Below the pieces are notes generated by a model. The model had not been told where the DNA came from. It did no database searches and saw only the letters and a program-made list of their open reading frames with translations. A stretch of 64,000 nt of DNA from Isoetes taiwanensis (Eukaryota; Streptophyta; Lycopodiopsida; Isoetales; Isoetaceae). The position numbers were made by a program, and so were the translations under genes. Each line of letters begins with the position of its first letter. Position 1 is the first letter of the stretch. Below, piece after piece: positions 46,868-59,262 of this stretch. The DNA is taken from the NCBI GenBank assembly GCA_021234155.1, contig JAJEKV010000065.1:3961594-4025593 (forward strand), read 5' to 3'.

Positions 46868-48362
46868 TGTGACATTCCACGTATTTATACGGTATACACA
46901 TATATACTATAACACATCACCAGGGCATAAGTAGACCCTTATGGGTCATTAGGGGGTAAATTGGGTTAACCTAAAAGGGCTTTTATTAGCTATACTAAAT
47001 TGTTAATAAGATATTTAAGCTAATTAGGCTAATTAATGTTATTAATTAGTAATTGTTAGCTAATTAGGGAGCGCCACCTGGCCCAAATCGATTGGCCAAG
47101 GGAAACTTGCTAAGATTAGGAGGCAAATTGGGCCCCTACCCCCAATTCTGCCCCAAATCGATTTGGGGAAGGCTTAGATAAGGGAGAAGCCACTTGCTAC
47201 TGCACCAGACCTGAAGGATGGAAGCCTTTCGAGATAATGGTTTAAGCCAAGGGACCGGTTAGTCTCTAGATAGTTTGTGCTTCAGCTAACCCTTGTATGA
47301 CTAGATGGATGGTTAAATTCTGTTTTATGTGCTACTAAGACGATGATGATGGATGTTGTATTTATGGTTATGTTCTCTCTCTGTTCCTCCTGAATGCTTG
47401 GGATTAAGGGCGGGTAGAGACCTGAAAAGCTCAGTAGTAGACATGTTTCTTTGCGACATATGAACAAGAACTCACCTGGCTGTGGATGTTATGTTGTGAT
47501 TCAGCACCAGATAACGGGTATGATGGTGAAACGGGGGTGGGATCTTGTCTAGCGTGGCTACAAGATTCCTATAGGCTTATAGTCGGTCACTGAAGGGGCC
47601 GGGTATGGGTCTGACACTCCCTGGGTCGCAGGATACGTGCCTATAGGGATGTTCTGGGCTCGAACGGGCGCGTTGAGCCAGCTTTTAGATTTAGGGGAGT
47701 AAGTGGGGTATGGATGCAGGGATTGCTGATGTGGCCCGTGTCCTCTAGCATACCCAGGGATCCATTGTGCCCGGGGAGGGGACGCCTCCCTAACGTGCCT
47801 CATTGGACCAGGGAGATGCAACCCAGAGTAGTCTCACATGGTGATTCTATGAGATTGCATCTCCAGAAGGCTACAACCACGCCATATCATGTTTCAGCCT
47901 ATCTGCAAAGCGTGCACAGGAGGGGAGGATGTAGTGGACTACCTTAGCCATTGTTCAATGCCAGCCAACACCATGTTATATCTCTATTTGTTGTTATCCA
48001 GAGGCCTTGACCGTCAATCAACCCCCTAGAGTCTGAGCCGGGGTAGAGCCTTATTTATGGTATATTGCTTATGTTATCGTATCCTTGTATTGTTATTTGT
48101 ATGATGATGGATGGACCACCCTTCGTGGTGGTATATTACATTGTATATGATTGCTAGTTGCTGACATGTATATACGCTTCCCCTGTATAGGATTCCCATA
48201 GAGGATGTGAGACGAATGACACCTTTGTGTCCTTCACCCGGATACTTGGCCATCCCAAGTGGTCCGAGTGGAGAGCCCTTCCATGGTGATATAATCGCCA
48301 CGGGAGGGGAATGTCCCGTATTTGTACGATGGGAGTATCATATAGATTCTGGGAGCGTCACA
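46868..48362 (+). repeat. 3' LTR of the chromovirus
   Basis: About 1495 bp from TGTGACATTCC to GAGCGTCACA. A polypurine tract CGGGGAGAA (46859-46867) directly precedes it, and GAGGACAAC, usual near the end of such pol genes, lies just upstream. It is the reverse-oriented relative of the LTRs at 3021 and 62348; for example the block near 47905-47960 matches 3405-3475 inverted. The 5' partner is not in the window. Confidence 0.82.
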
Positions 48363-51300
48363 CATATGTTAAACATGCACCAAGATCATTATGCTTTATT
48401 AATGGCATAGTAATTTTATATGTGATTGCCATCTTAATTGATGTATGCTTAAGAAAAAAATAAAAATTATGCAATAGATCAATCAAAATAAAAGATGTGA
48501 CTACATTTCAACAGCAAAATGTAACTTTCTATTAGACGGATTGCTATGTGAAGAGAACATATCATCGTCCTTATCTGACAATAAACCCTTTACTCTAATT
48601 TTCACTCGGACTACTATGGGACTATCTTTTAGTTAAGATTATGGTTCTAAGAGAAAAATAGATGAATTATTAAACCAAACATAGTCGCTTTCAGATCGTT
48701 CCAACTCCATATAAAGCCCCAATATAGTACGTCTTCTACACTGTTTTGAACTCACACAATCCAAACTAAAGGCCGCGGCGATAAATTTCTTATAGTTTAT
48801 AGAAAAAGCCTTGCGGAGGCGGATGCAGCGCAGGGCGGGGCAACGCTTTTGCACTAAGAATTTGGGTTCGTGGCTGATAATGGGTTATAATTATCCAACG
48901 GTTCAGATCGAAAATAATTACTTTATGAGTGAGACCTAAAACTTTAGGGTTCAGCTTCTTCAAGTAGGTCAATTTATTTAGCATTCAACCGCGCTTCATC
49001 GCTCTCTTCTCTTAACAATCTTAGTTTGGCGTATCCGAAAGCACTCCGGAGGTATAATTTCATGTGGCAATGATGCTGTAATATTTCTCGATTCTGAGCT
49101 TCTTATATACTGCTGAATTTTTTTTTCTATCTGAGCCACAATCTACAAGCTTTTGTTTTTCTAAGTTCTTCATTTCTGGATGTCTGCTTTCGTTGTCGAA
49201 GGCTACTTGACTTGTTGGTAAGCTAGTTGTTTTTAGTCCAAACGGCTATGATGATTGTATTTTTCCCGAAACAGAAGCTACCATTGGTAGCATGTTGAGA
49301 AATACAGAATCTGAGCTTCAATTTATTCACGGTTTTGACAGAGAACACGCTTCTTAATGATGTTTTGAACTTTATCTTTTCTGTCCAACATGTTTAAGAA
49401 TGTTTGTTTCTACAAATGCTAAATGCTATTTACAGATTCAGAGAAATGGCTTTAATGAAAATCTTTTACAGATTCAGAGAAATGGCTTTAATGAAAACCT
49501 TGACAGTCGAGATAAGATAATACTGCAGAGTATTGGAAATGTGCTCTTGGAACGATTGTTTTGCAAAAGAAAATAAATAGCATATTATCACAAATTGATG
49601 TTTCACAAATACGAAGCATACAAAAGTTAAGCATGTATTTTCACAAACTGATGTTTCACAAATACGAAGCATCTTGGCCAGAAACCTTAACACCCCGCCT
49701 CTCAAGTTTATAGTGATCCAACGGTTAAGATCAATCTTGGCCAGTGGTTCATTGGAGCTATAATGTGCATTGCTACTTCATAAAACCCTAGGGTGTTATC
49801 AAATGGACGATTTAGATCGACTCTGATAGTGATTAGATAGCCCAAAACTTTCGGGGCGATGTGTTAAAGGCGAACACCCTGACCCTCGGGTGTTACTTCA
49901 AAAAAAATCGTGATGGTGATTAGATAGCCCAAAACTTTTGGGGCGATGTGTTAAGGGCGAATGCCCTGACCCTCGGATGTTACTTCAAAAAAAATCCTAC
50001 GTTATCTACAACATTTAGCATTGTTTCATGTTTCCACGAGAGCAGAATTTTGCTACATTTTATTGGCAAGTTTTTATAGTTTGTGTATCATTGTTCGAAG
50101 CCTCATTCTCGTTCCATCCTTAGAATTTTGCTACATTTCATTGGCAAGTTTTTATGGTTTGCATATCATTGTTGGAAGCCTCATTCTCGTTCCATCCTGG
50201 CCCTTGATCCAAGGAATATACTAGAGGATATACCATATCCTCTAACCTTGGCCATAGAGCTAAAAAGAAGATGGGGTCAAACCCCATTCTCCACATCACC
50301 CTATGATTTCAAGGCCATGGTCCCAAGTCAATAATGCAGTCAATCATACAATCAATAATACAATATTTCCCTAACAAAAGCTAGTCCTCCTTAGCATACA
50401 TTGTATTATAGCAAGACATATTTGGATTACAGGAACAAGAATTATAACAACAAGATGATACAACTCTGCCATTACAAAGTTTGATACAACTCTTCTATAA
50501 CATACCCTCTGTCTTGCATAAAGATCAAGTGCTTTCCCATAGGCCCAAAATCTTGAGTTTTCTTTTGGCCAGGCATACAGACGATATGTTCCATGAAGAT
50601 TTGATCTTGAGTTTTTTTGGCCAAGTGTCTAGACGATATGTTCCATGAAGATTTGATCTTGAGTTTTTTTTGGCCAAGTGTCTAGACGCCAGTGTGATAC
50701 AACTCTGCCATTACAAAGTCTAATTACAAGCTATCATAACATAGTTTGATACAATTCCATCTTGTATAAAGATGAGCAGAACAGATGTGCCAATAACATA
50801 CAATTCAACTAGAAGAACAACTCTATAAAAGAACAAATCCAATACAACTGTGGACTGCAACAAACTAGGTTTGCTGAAATGAGATTAATTGAACCTACTC
50901 AGCATGCACCCCACTGAGTTTGATCGGTATCACAATGCCAGAATAAAAGAACACCTGAATACAATACCAGAATATAAGAACACCAGTTGAATCAATTAAT
51001 CGGTACCAGTTGTATCACATTTGAGTTGATTACAATACCAGAATAAAAGAACACCAGTTGAATCGCATTTGAGTTGAATACAACACCAGAATAAAAGAAC
51101 ACCAGTTGAATCACATTTGACTTGAATCCATACTTACTTAAGAACACTAGACTTAAAACCGGTGCATCCGCGTAAAAAAAAACTCAAAAAGCTTCACTTA
51201 AAACAAGCAATAGAGCAACCACCCAAATTCTTCCTTAAACTGGAAAGAACCTTCGAATCAGTTGGGCAGACATAAGCAGAGGACCCAGGAGAAGAACATG

Positions 51301-52430
51301 TGGTACAGATACATCGGGCATAAGCAACATAGCTTCTGACGCAGATACATTATAGCGTTGAAACCAATGTGTTAAAAGAACAAATCCCTGCGATGGAAAA
51401 AACGATGTTGAACCTGCTGTTAACTTATGGCAGAAACGCCCGGGCCTCATGAACCACCAACGCCCTGCCCTGTTGTCACCTTGCGCTGCTGTGAAACATC
51501 TGCAACTCTACGCCTGCCACCGAAAATAGAAACCCTAGGTGATATAAAAAGAAAAAAAATCGCCAGTACATTAGACAACCCAAGCACAAATTTCAGATGT
51601 CATCTTTGTACACCTTTGTAATAGGAAATTGCAACACCGCCACGAGCGATGCGTCGCTTAAAAGTTTCCGCTACGGAAAGCCCGACATGTGGCGGTTCCC
51701 TTATGTAATCAACCCAGGGGAGGGAAGAGGGGAGGGAGGGGGTTCCAAGGTGGCGCGGGCGTGGCGGTGGCATGGCAAGTGAATATTGCATGCGCGTGAA
51801 CCTTTTTTCCTAAGGCCTGGCTATGATGTAGTTCTGGCAGTCTGTGGGATTTTTGTGAGGCACTGCTATGGTGCTTGCCTCGCAATTTGCTTCTGTAGAG
51901 CGCCATGCCTGTAGAATCAATTTTATGAAATCTATGATGGATTTGCAGCGAGTTTGGATGGGTTTAAAGCGATTTCTATCGTCTATATGTTCTTTTTGGA
52001 GTTCCAACGCCTGTGTTCGCTTTACGGCGTTGTTCTTGAAGGTTTCTGGGTACCGGCTGCAAGTTTTCAAGTTTGTTAGGGTAATCTTTTTGTTTTTCTC
52101 ATGGATTAAAGTCTTCTTGTTTATTTCTAACCATTTCTTTTTCCTTTCTTGCAGTTGTCAACAGTATGGAGGACGAAAGCAGGTTGTGCTCTATCATTTT
52201 CTTCTTGCTTGCCTTGCATACAATATTAGCTGACTGCATTCGGGCTAGTATACCTTCTTTTGTTTTAACTGATGCGGAGGAAGAACTGTGTAGGGAAGAA
52301 AGAGGAATGTAGATTGATTCTTTGTTACAGAGTGTAAATCTAGAAGATGTTAGGGAGTTATTGAATAGTGTGGCAAAGGGAGACTAGTTTAACATGGATT
52401 TTGTTAAGCCAAATGGCAAGGATGATGAAT
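48363..52430. other. Intergenic region with many short tandem duplications
   Basis: No supported gene. Visible duplications: about 31 bp at 49434-49500 (ACAGATTCAGAGAAATGGC), about 33 bp at 49598-49678, about 88 bp at 49822-49998 (TTAGATAGCCCAAAAC), about 78 bp at 50047-50198 (AGAATTTTGCTACATTT) and about 58-bp units at 50930-51122 (AGAACACCAGTTGAATC). The ORFs at 51810-52233 on both strands have no motif. Confidence 0.5.
50527..50700. mobile_element. Fragment of the GGGTGCTTTCCC MITE family
   Basis: Reverse-oriented relative of the MITE at 25934-26181: it begins GTGCTTTCCCATAGGCCCAA and repeats a unit of about 60 bp (CGATATGTTCCATGAAGATT twice). The far terminus is missing. Confidence 0.6.
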
Positions 52431-52663
52431 GTCAGGGATATATGGCCTCGGATACAACCTTAAAATAGCATTAGTCTTGCTAACTTAGCTTCTAGGAGGA
52501 GGACAAAAAGCCAATTCTTAGGACAAAACTTGCTAACTTAAATTCTAGAAGGATGGTATCACATACAAAACGTTGAAATAAAGCGTTCATAAAGCCCTCT
52601 TGAGGACAAAGCTTGCTAGCTTAACTTTTGAAAGGACCAAAGACAGTTCAATTTTTGTATGTT

Positions 52664-54471
52664 CGAAACTTAGATTCTTTTTTTTTTTTTGAAGAACTGT
52701 GTCATCAATATATTAAAAGAATGGTAATGTTACAAAGCAAGTGAGGAGGAAGGAGAACTGCCCCAAAGAGACCGCGATACCTCGACACTCCACAATAAAC
52801 TCACAAAAAAACTGCAACTCTACTGCTGTACAAACCGACCATCACCATCTACAACACCCAAGAAGTCCCGCCAAATGGCAAACTTCCGCTCTACTAATCC
52901 CGGGAACACGAGAAAGCTTTGAAATAGCTTGTACCTGAGTCGAGGAATCAGAGAGGCTGCAGGCTGCTGACTCCCCTGAAAGATTCACAACCGCCGCTGC
53001 TTCCAAATCAGCCACACCAACCAAGCCACGCACAGATGCAAAGCTTGCTGCCGCAAGAGCGGCCAAGCACCAGGATACACATGAAGCAGCAACTGCTGGC
53101 TAGTCAATCTCACCTGAAACAGAGCCCTGACCCAATCCCAGGCAGTCTGCAAGTGAGGGCATAAAACCAGACAATGCTCCACAGTCTCACGATGAAAGCC
53201 ACAACAAGGGCAAAGAGGGCTCATACCTGGCCTAAACTGACTCTCAAGGGCATTCACCCTGATACAGCGGTGCACCACCTGCCACAGAACCTGCCACTTT
53301 CATAAAATCTTCAAACTCAACAAGAGACTTGTCCAACTTTATTATTACTTTAAATTGCATCTCCAAGATAGAACTCTAGAATAAAATTTTATTCTTGCTT
53401 CACCTTGAAAATGATCTCAATTTTGATCTTACGGACTAAGCTTAATGAGGGCTCCTGTTGTTCTTGCTTGAGCTATGGGGGGGATTTGTGGATTTTGCCT
53501 GGGCTTTTAGGCGCGTAGGTGGGTTTTTAAGCAATCATGAAATGCCAATGCACTTCTTACGACTTAAGATCAACGAGTGTCAGACATAGAGTCGTTGTTA
53601 GCGTCAAGCATAGAGGCAGAATTAAAGGTCAGCATTAGAGACAGATATAAGGTCAAACTAAGAGTTAGCGTTAGCGTCAGACAGAGGCAGTTTGGTGAGA
53701 TGAACTAGCATCATCCATAGAGTCAGTCGTAGTGGCAGAATTAGCAGCAGAGAATTAGGTAATGCATATCTGTTGCAATTAACTGCAGAACACCATTTTT
53801 ACCTCAAAAATCACCAAAAATAGTCCTCTGACTCTATGGCTGACGCTAATACCCCCTTCCTCTTGTACTGAGAAGCACCCTAACCTTCGGTGGGGGAAGT
53901 GAGCTCCATGTCCACGTCCAAACCGAGCGCCATCGAGAACCCAGAAGCTGCAGAGACCACTTGCCTGAAGGGGGCAGAGTGTCATGAATAGCCAGCACCC
54001 GGTAACAAGACCGCACAAAACAAGGAGACACAACATCCGAATGAACCTTCCAAACCTGCACCACCACATCATCCTGAGGGACTATAGGTATGTGTAGCGG
54101 AATACTTCCCGCCACTTGTTCCCAGATAGCCCGGTCACTGCCCCTCAGGCGAAAGCGAGCTCGAAAAAACTCCCACGAAGCTAGCTGACCACCCCAATAC
54201 CAATCCTCCAAGGTGAGCACAGCAGCTCGCCTCCAACGGGCCTGCGTCCGAGCATGCACAGTGGCAGCCAAGGGCAAGTGCGCAGGGGGTAGAGGAACCC
54301 ACAAGAAAGGAGAGCGTAATGTAGCTGGAAGAGCACACGCACATGATCCCAAGCCCGCAACACCCTCGTGAGAAAAGGGGATGCATGCGGGAAAGGCCGG
54401 AGACCATACAACAGTGCCCAGGGCAACTCCACATGCACAGATGGCTTCCCAAACGAAACTTAGATTCTTTT
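52664..54471 (-). mobile_element. 5'-truncated LINE copy with 18-bp TSD
   Basis: Bounded by CGAAACTTAGATTCTTTT at 52664-52681 and 54454-54471, with a T-run next to the left copy. It aligns to 40919-42130 of the other LINE, so it is the 3' third of the element: 3' untranslated part, zf-RVT (52985-53278, CPCCGFHRETVEHCLVLCP) and the sequence upstream of it. About 590 bp of unrelated DNA (53283-53871) interrupts it. It cannot encode RT. Confidence 0.88.
53283..53871. other. 590-bp insertion inside the truncated LINE
   Basis: Absent from the other LINE copy, where the flanks join directly near 41510. It contains repeats of a GTCAGACATAGAGG-like motif (53575-53750) and a G-run near 53478. No terminal repeats or clear target duplication were found. 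Confidence 0.6.
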
Positions 54472-56500
54472 GATTTAATACAAAACATCTTTCGTAGCGA
54501 GTCCTTATGGTCAATATTCTTCTATCGTGCGGGCACCGAACATACGGCAAAAAAAATGCACGTTCAAATTCTGCATTTCTAGCATGTATAAATGAGTTGG
54601 GGAAGAGAAACGTTCGCGGTGACTTGTATTATAATGCCTTCTTGCTTTAGATTATTTCTTACAACATGATGCTGCCATTGAATTGTCATATCCTAGATCA
54701 CTTTGAAATTTTTTCTAAGAAAAGTTGTTATACATTATCTTCATGGCTATTACTAGATATACTTGCAAAGGATAACAAGATCATTATAGCCACATCTTGA
54801 GGGAACATCATGTTCCCTCAGATGTTACATTTTAAGGGTTATTATAAGCGTTAGCTCTCCCACACGGGCCCTTACCTTAGGTAGGCCCTTACCTTAGGTA
54901 AGGTAATGTCCCCTAAGGGATTAACATAAGTACCTAAGAAGGGTGGCCAATAACATATGAAATTTGAATTATGCGTATATTGAGTAGTTGTTCCCCTAAT
55001 GAAATACACAATGTTTGGATAACGCATAATGGCGGCCAATTAGTCTTGAGGGCCTAATGGTCGCTAATATATTGAGTAGTTGTTCCCCTAATGAAATACA
55101 CAATGTTTGGATAACGCCTAATGGCGGCCAATTAGTCTTGAGGGCCGAATGGTCGCCAATTAGTCTTGAGGACGAAACTTGCAAACTTCTCAAGGATGAT
55201 AAAATAAGGCCCAATTAGTCTTGAAGATGCTACAACCTTAAAATAAGGCCCAATTTCTTGAGGACGAAACTTGCTAAGTTTTGAAGAATGATATAACCTT
55301 AAAGTAAAGCTCAATTAGTCTTGCTAACTTAACTTCTAAAAGGACCACGAAACTTGCCAATTACTCTTGAGGGCAAAGCTTGCTAACTTAAATTCTAGAA
55401 GGATGGTATCACATAATAAACGTTAAAATAAAGCCCTCATAAGCCCTCTTGAGGATGAAACTTGCTAACTTTAACTTTTGGAAAGATGATACCACATCGG
55501 GTGCCTTGAATTAGTCTTGAGGATGAAACTTGCTATCATAAGCCCCTCCGGAGGATGAAACTTGCTAACTTTAACTTTTGGAAAGATGATACCACATCGG
55601 GTGCCTTGAATTAGTCTTCAGAATGAAATTTGCTAGCTTTAGCTTCTGGAAAATGATACCACATAGTTTGCCTTGAGGATGAAACTTGCTAGCTTTAACT
55701 TCTGTTAGGATGATACCACATCGACTGGCTTGAGGAAAACTTGCTAGCTTAACTTCTGGAAGGATGATACTTCACACACAATCTTGAAATAAGGCCCAAT
55801 GGCTGCCAATTAGCCTTGGAGGACGAAACTTAATAGCTTAATAACATCTAGAAGGATGATACCACATCGGCTTAGGAAAACACAATATTGAAATCACAAT
55901 ATACCACATCCACTTAGGAAAACACAACATTGGAACATTCTAGAGGAAGAAACATCAACTCCTTGGGAATCTTGCCAGGGAGTTAAATTCCTTATTACTT
56001 TCCCACGATAAGCAAATGGAATCCCAAGCTTCAAGGCATTTTCTTATGTGGAGCATCGCATTTGCTTATTTGGAGCATTGGTATTATGTAATAGGACGTG
56101 GCATGTAGATAAACGTTGAATGGCCTTGATCCTGTTATTATAATTGCTAGACAACGCGGCATGTTGAATTACCTTGATCGGGTTATTTATAATTGCTAAC
56201 ATACAACTGTCTTCAAAACTCAACTCCTTTCGAAACTAATCCAATGGAGTCAGATCCTAGCTTGCAAGTTGGATAAAAATAAGGTCATTCAAGTTGGACA
56301 AAAATAAGGTTTGTTAATTTGCTAGTTGCGGCAGAATAAGTTGAATGGAACCATTAAACAATGTTCAAAGGTCAATAATCAAACTTAAAATCGGTAATGA
56401 TGATGATGAAGTGGGACACATGATTACACGTTCTACAGGATTGCTTCTTTTTCTTCTTCTACTAGATTGTATGAATTTAAGGGTGTAGGAAGAAAGGTTC
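54472..56500. repeat. Diverged minisatellite-like repeats upstream of LDH
   Basis: No gene. A 91-bp duplication lies at 54980-55160 (ATTGAGTAGTTGTTCCCCTA). From 55150 to 55930 units of about 80-110 bases recur, built on GAGGATGAAACTTGCTAACT and GGAAAGATGATACCACATCG. The same motifs occur left of the truncated LINE (52480-52660), so the LINE landed within this repeat. A duplication of about 55 bp (CCTTGATC.GGTTATT) lies near 56105-56200. Confidence 0.6.
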
Positions 56501-56526
56501 AAAGCAAGTGAAGAATTGATAGAGCA

Positions 56527-57564
56527 ATGGCGGAGGCTGGGGAGCACTTGACGACGGCACAGAGGGTAGCGAGGGCACTGTTTAGGACGATTTCAGGATC
56601 AGGCGAGCCGAGCAAGAGATCGACGAGCAAGGTAAGCGTGGTAGGGGTAGGAAATGTGGGGATGGCATGCGCACAGACAATTCTAACCCAAGAGATTGCA
56701 GAGGAAATAGCGCTTGTAGATGTAGATGCTGCAAAGCTAAGGGGCGAAATGTTAGATCTACAACATGGGTCTGCCTTTCTTCCACGTGTCAAGATCTCAG
56801 CCTCTACCGATTATGAAGTAACCAAGGGCTCAGATCTGTGCATCGTCACAGCCGGAGCCCGGCAAAGAGAGGGCGAATCTCGCCTAAATCTGGTGCAAAG
56901 AAACATCTCCATATTCAAATCCATAATTCCGGCCCTGATCCGCCATAGCCCAAACACAATTTTGCTCATAGTCTCAAATCCGGTGGATCTGTTAAGCTAT
57001 GTCGCCTGGAAGCTTTCTGGGTTGCCCCCAAATCGGGTGATCGGCAGCGGAACAAATCTAGATTCTTCAAGATTTCGGTTTTTAATCGGAGATCATTTGG
57101 ATGTAAATTCGCAAAATGTTCATGGCTATATAATTGGAGAACATGGAGATAGTTCTGTGCCGCTGTGGTCTAGTCTGGCAGTTGGAGGAATACCCATCAA
57201 GGAATTTTTGAAGGATAAAGAAATTTCGATTGCGAAGCAGGAGCTTGAAGGGATGCATAAAATGGTGGTGGATGCTGCGCATGAAATTATTAAGCTGAAA
57301 GGGTACACATCTTGGGCGATTGGGTACTCTGTTGCTGGATTGGCCAAGAGTCTGCTCAGAAATCAGAGGCGGATTCACCCTGTTTCTGTGCTTGCAAAAG
57401 GGTCTCATGGTATTGAAGAGGATGTTTACCTCAGTTTGCCTGCCCAGCTTGGCAGATCTGGAGTTGTTAGTATCATGAATTCTCACCTGGCTGATGAAGA
57501 AAAATCCATGCTCCAAGCATCTGCCAAGACCCTTTTCAATATCCAGAAAGATCTTTCCTTCTAA
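56527..57564 (+). CDS. LDH: L-lactate dehydrogenase, intronless
   Basis: Reduces pyruvate to L-lactate with NADH in the cytosol, mainly during low oxygen. The protein is 345 residues, usual plant LDH being near 350, with an N-terminal extension of about 35 residues. I see the NAD-binding GVGNVG (40-45) with Asp65 for the ribose, the mobile loop AGARQREGESR (109-119) with Gln113 that marks lactate rather than malate as substrate, VSNPVD (149-154), NLDSSRFR (177-184) with Asp179 and Arg182, and the catalytic His206 in GEHGDSS. All key residues are present and the frame is clean, so the gene is probably active. It has no intron in the coding part; a retrocopy is possible, but no poly-A tail or target duplication is seen. 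No convincing TATA box was found upstream. Confidence 0.95.
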   Translation: MAEAGEHLTTAQRVARALFRTISGSGEPSKRSTSKVSVVGVGNVGMACAQTILTQEIAEEIALVDVDAAKLRGEMLDLQHGSAFLPRVKISASTDYEVTKGSDLCIVTAGARQREGESRLNLVQRNISIFKSIIPALIRHSPNTILLIVSNPVDLLSYVAWKLSGLPPNRVIGSGTNLDSSRFRFLIGDHLDVNSQNVHGYIIGEHGDSSVPLWSSLAVGGIPIKEFLKDKEISIAKQELEGMHKMVVDAAHEIIKLKGYTSWAIGYSVAGLAKSLLRNQRRIHPVSVLAKGSHGIEEDVYLSLPAQLGRSGVVSIMNSHLADEEKSMLQASAKTLFNIQKDLSF

Positions 57565-58110
57565 TCTGCATTTCCTCATTTTTTTACTTTGCCAAAACTT
57601 TGGGAATTGGTCACTAGACTGAATTTTACTATCTTATGGTTGCCATTATTTTTACTGGATTATCTTTAATATCCACTGAGACCAACATAGTACTTGGACC
57701 CATGTACTTGCATTGCTATAAATATACTAAAATTTTGAAATGTTGGACTCATATAAATATTTGTTTGCTGCTATAGTAAACGGTTATTGTCAATTTAATT
57801 ACATAGTAAAAATGGAAATGGCATGCTATGTAAAAAACATCTTCTGTTCGGGCAAACTACACGTGCTCTTCCCCTTCTATTCCATTTTATTATTGCACTT
57901 CTATATGTTTCTATGTTTTTGACAGAGTTTACAATGTTTTTACATGGAGCTAAACTTAGAGGCTTCTACATCAGCATTTCTCTACGAGAATCATACTGTT
58001 CAAAACGTGATATGAATATGTTAGCTTGGGGGTGTGGTCTTGGACGTTAACCTGGACTAGCATGGGTGTGTCAATTTGAATAGCAAAAAAATTTTTTTTT
58101 TATAAAAGCT
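57565..58110. other. LDH 3' flank
   Basis: AT-rich sequence that probably holds the LDH 3' untranslated region. No canonical AATAAA signal is obvious. A T/A run lies near 58086-58102. Confidence 0.45.
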
Positions 58111-58114
58111 AAGG

Positions 58115-58960
58115 ATCAATAATATCTTTTAGACGTTTAAAGGTTGAACAAGTCCGGGGATTGATTGCTCGAACAAGTTTTCTGATTCCATCGTTAAGTT
58201 TTTCATCTTTGTAGCCCTCCAAGCATGATGTCGCTCATTTAGCTCCGGCACATAGAGCCTCAGCCTTATAAACTCTTTGGCATATTTCTGCACCGACTTA
58301 TTACCCTGTTCAAGCCTATAAAACTGTTGCATCATGTGACACTTGTGTTTTCTAGGCACATAATGGCGTTTGAATACCTTCGCGAACTTTTTGAATCTAC
58401 AGTTGTCCCTGCTTAACCCGTGCGCTTTGGCATAACACTTTCACTATATTCTGATAGCTCATGTGAGGTTTGCATTGGCTACTCTGCCCTTGTCCTTATC
58501 TTTCATTTCGTAGGCATTACCATACTCTCGCATTTCATCGAGCCATGTCTAGGCTTCCATCCTGATCTATTGTTGCCCAAAAATTGCTCAAGTTTCTGAG
58601 CTTTCCACATATTGCTCAGTGCTGAATCCATATTCTTCCGATAGTTCACTCCTATGTCTTTGTTTTGAAGTCCGTGGCAGTTGTGCTGAACTTCCACTTC
58701 CTTATCTGATTATGAGTCATAGTCAGAGATGCTATCAGACGAGTCTGTACTAGAAGATCTCCTCCTGCGGCTCCTCTTCTTCCCCTTATCATTGGCCTGA
58801 CTGAGGCAGTGCCTGATACAGTGTGTTCGATGCCCTTTCTGCTAGCAAGGCCTTTATTTCATGTATGTCAGACTTTATCTAAGATAGTTCTTCTGGAGTT
58901 GGCATCTCATACTCCTCGAAGAGATTGCGGGGCCGAAAGTATCGAGCCGGTGTTTCTTCA
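58115..58960 (-). pseudogene. Ty3/gypsy gag remnant
   Basis: The minus-strand ORF at 58129-58359 reads QFYRLEQGNKSVQKYAKEF then LYVPELNERH, matching the conserved retrotransposon gag block (Leu-x-Gln-Gly...Val-x-x-Tyr-x-x-x-Phe...Pro-Glu-Leu). An upstream part (58503-58697) has KLEQFLGNNRSGWKPRHG and continues towards 58960. Frames are broken, and no LTR or pol lies next to it. Confidence 0.65.
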
Positions 58961-59082
58961 TCCGTACATTGACGGTATCGCTCAGCAGTCTTGGCTGTTT
59001 TAGCTACACGCATGGAATTATAATTTTTAATATGAGTATCTTTTGTGGATGTATTTATTGTTTAATGATACAAGAAACTTAT

Positions 59083-59262
59083 CGCGGCGGCCAAGGCCGC
59101 CGCGAACGTTTCTCTTCCCCAACTCGTCTATACATGCTAGAACATGCAGAATTTGAACTTGCATTTTGTTGCCTTGTGTTCAGTGCTCGCAGAAAAGATG
59201 TTTTGCATTGAATCAAAAGAATCTAAGTTCCGAACATACAAAAATTGAACTGTGTTTGAGCA
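59083..59262 (-). repeat. Inverted copy of the LINE target repeat (empty site)
   Basis: Reverse complement of this segment matches the sequence flanking the truncated LINE (52640-52681 joined to 54472-54620), with the LINE absent. The junction reads CTTAGATTCTTTTGATTCAA without interruption. The shared part includes GTTGGGGAAGAGAAACGTTC. Its left end is a perfect 10-bp palindrome (59083-59104, CGCGGCGGCC, AA, GGCCGCCGCG), unusual in this AT-rich setting. Confidence 0.75.

Noticed and set aside
51810-52233. ORFs on both strands near 52 kb
   Set aside because: Neither has a motif, splice context or codon pattern that supports it.
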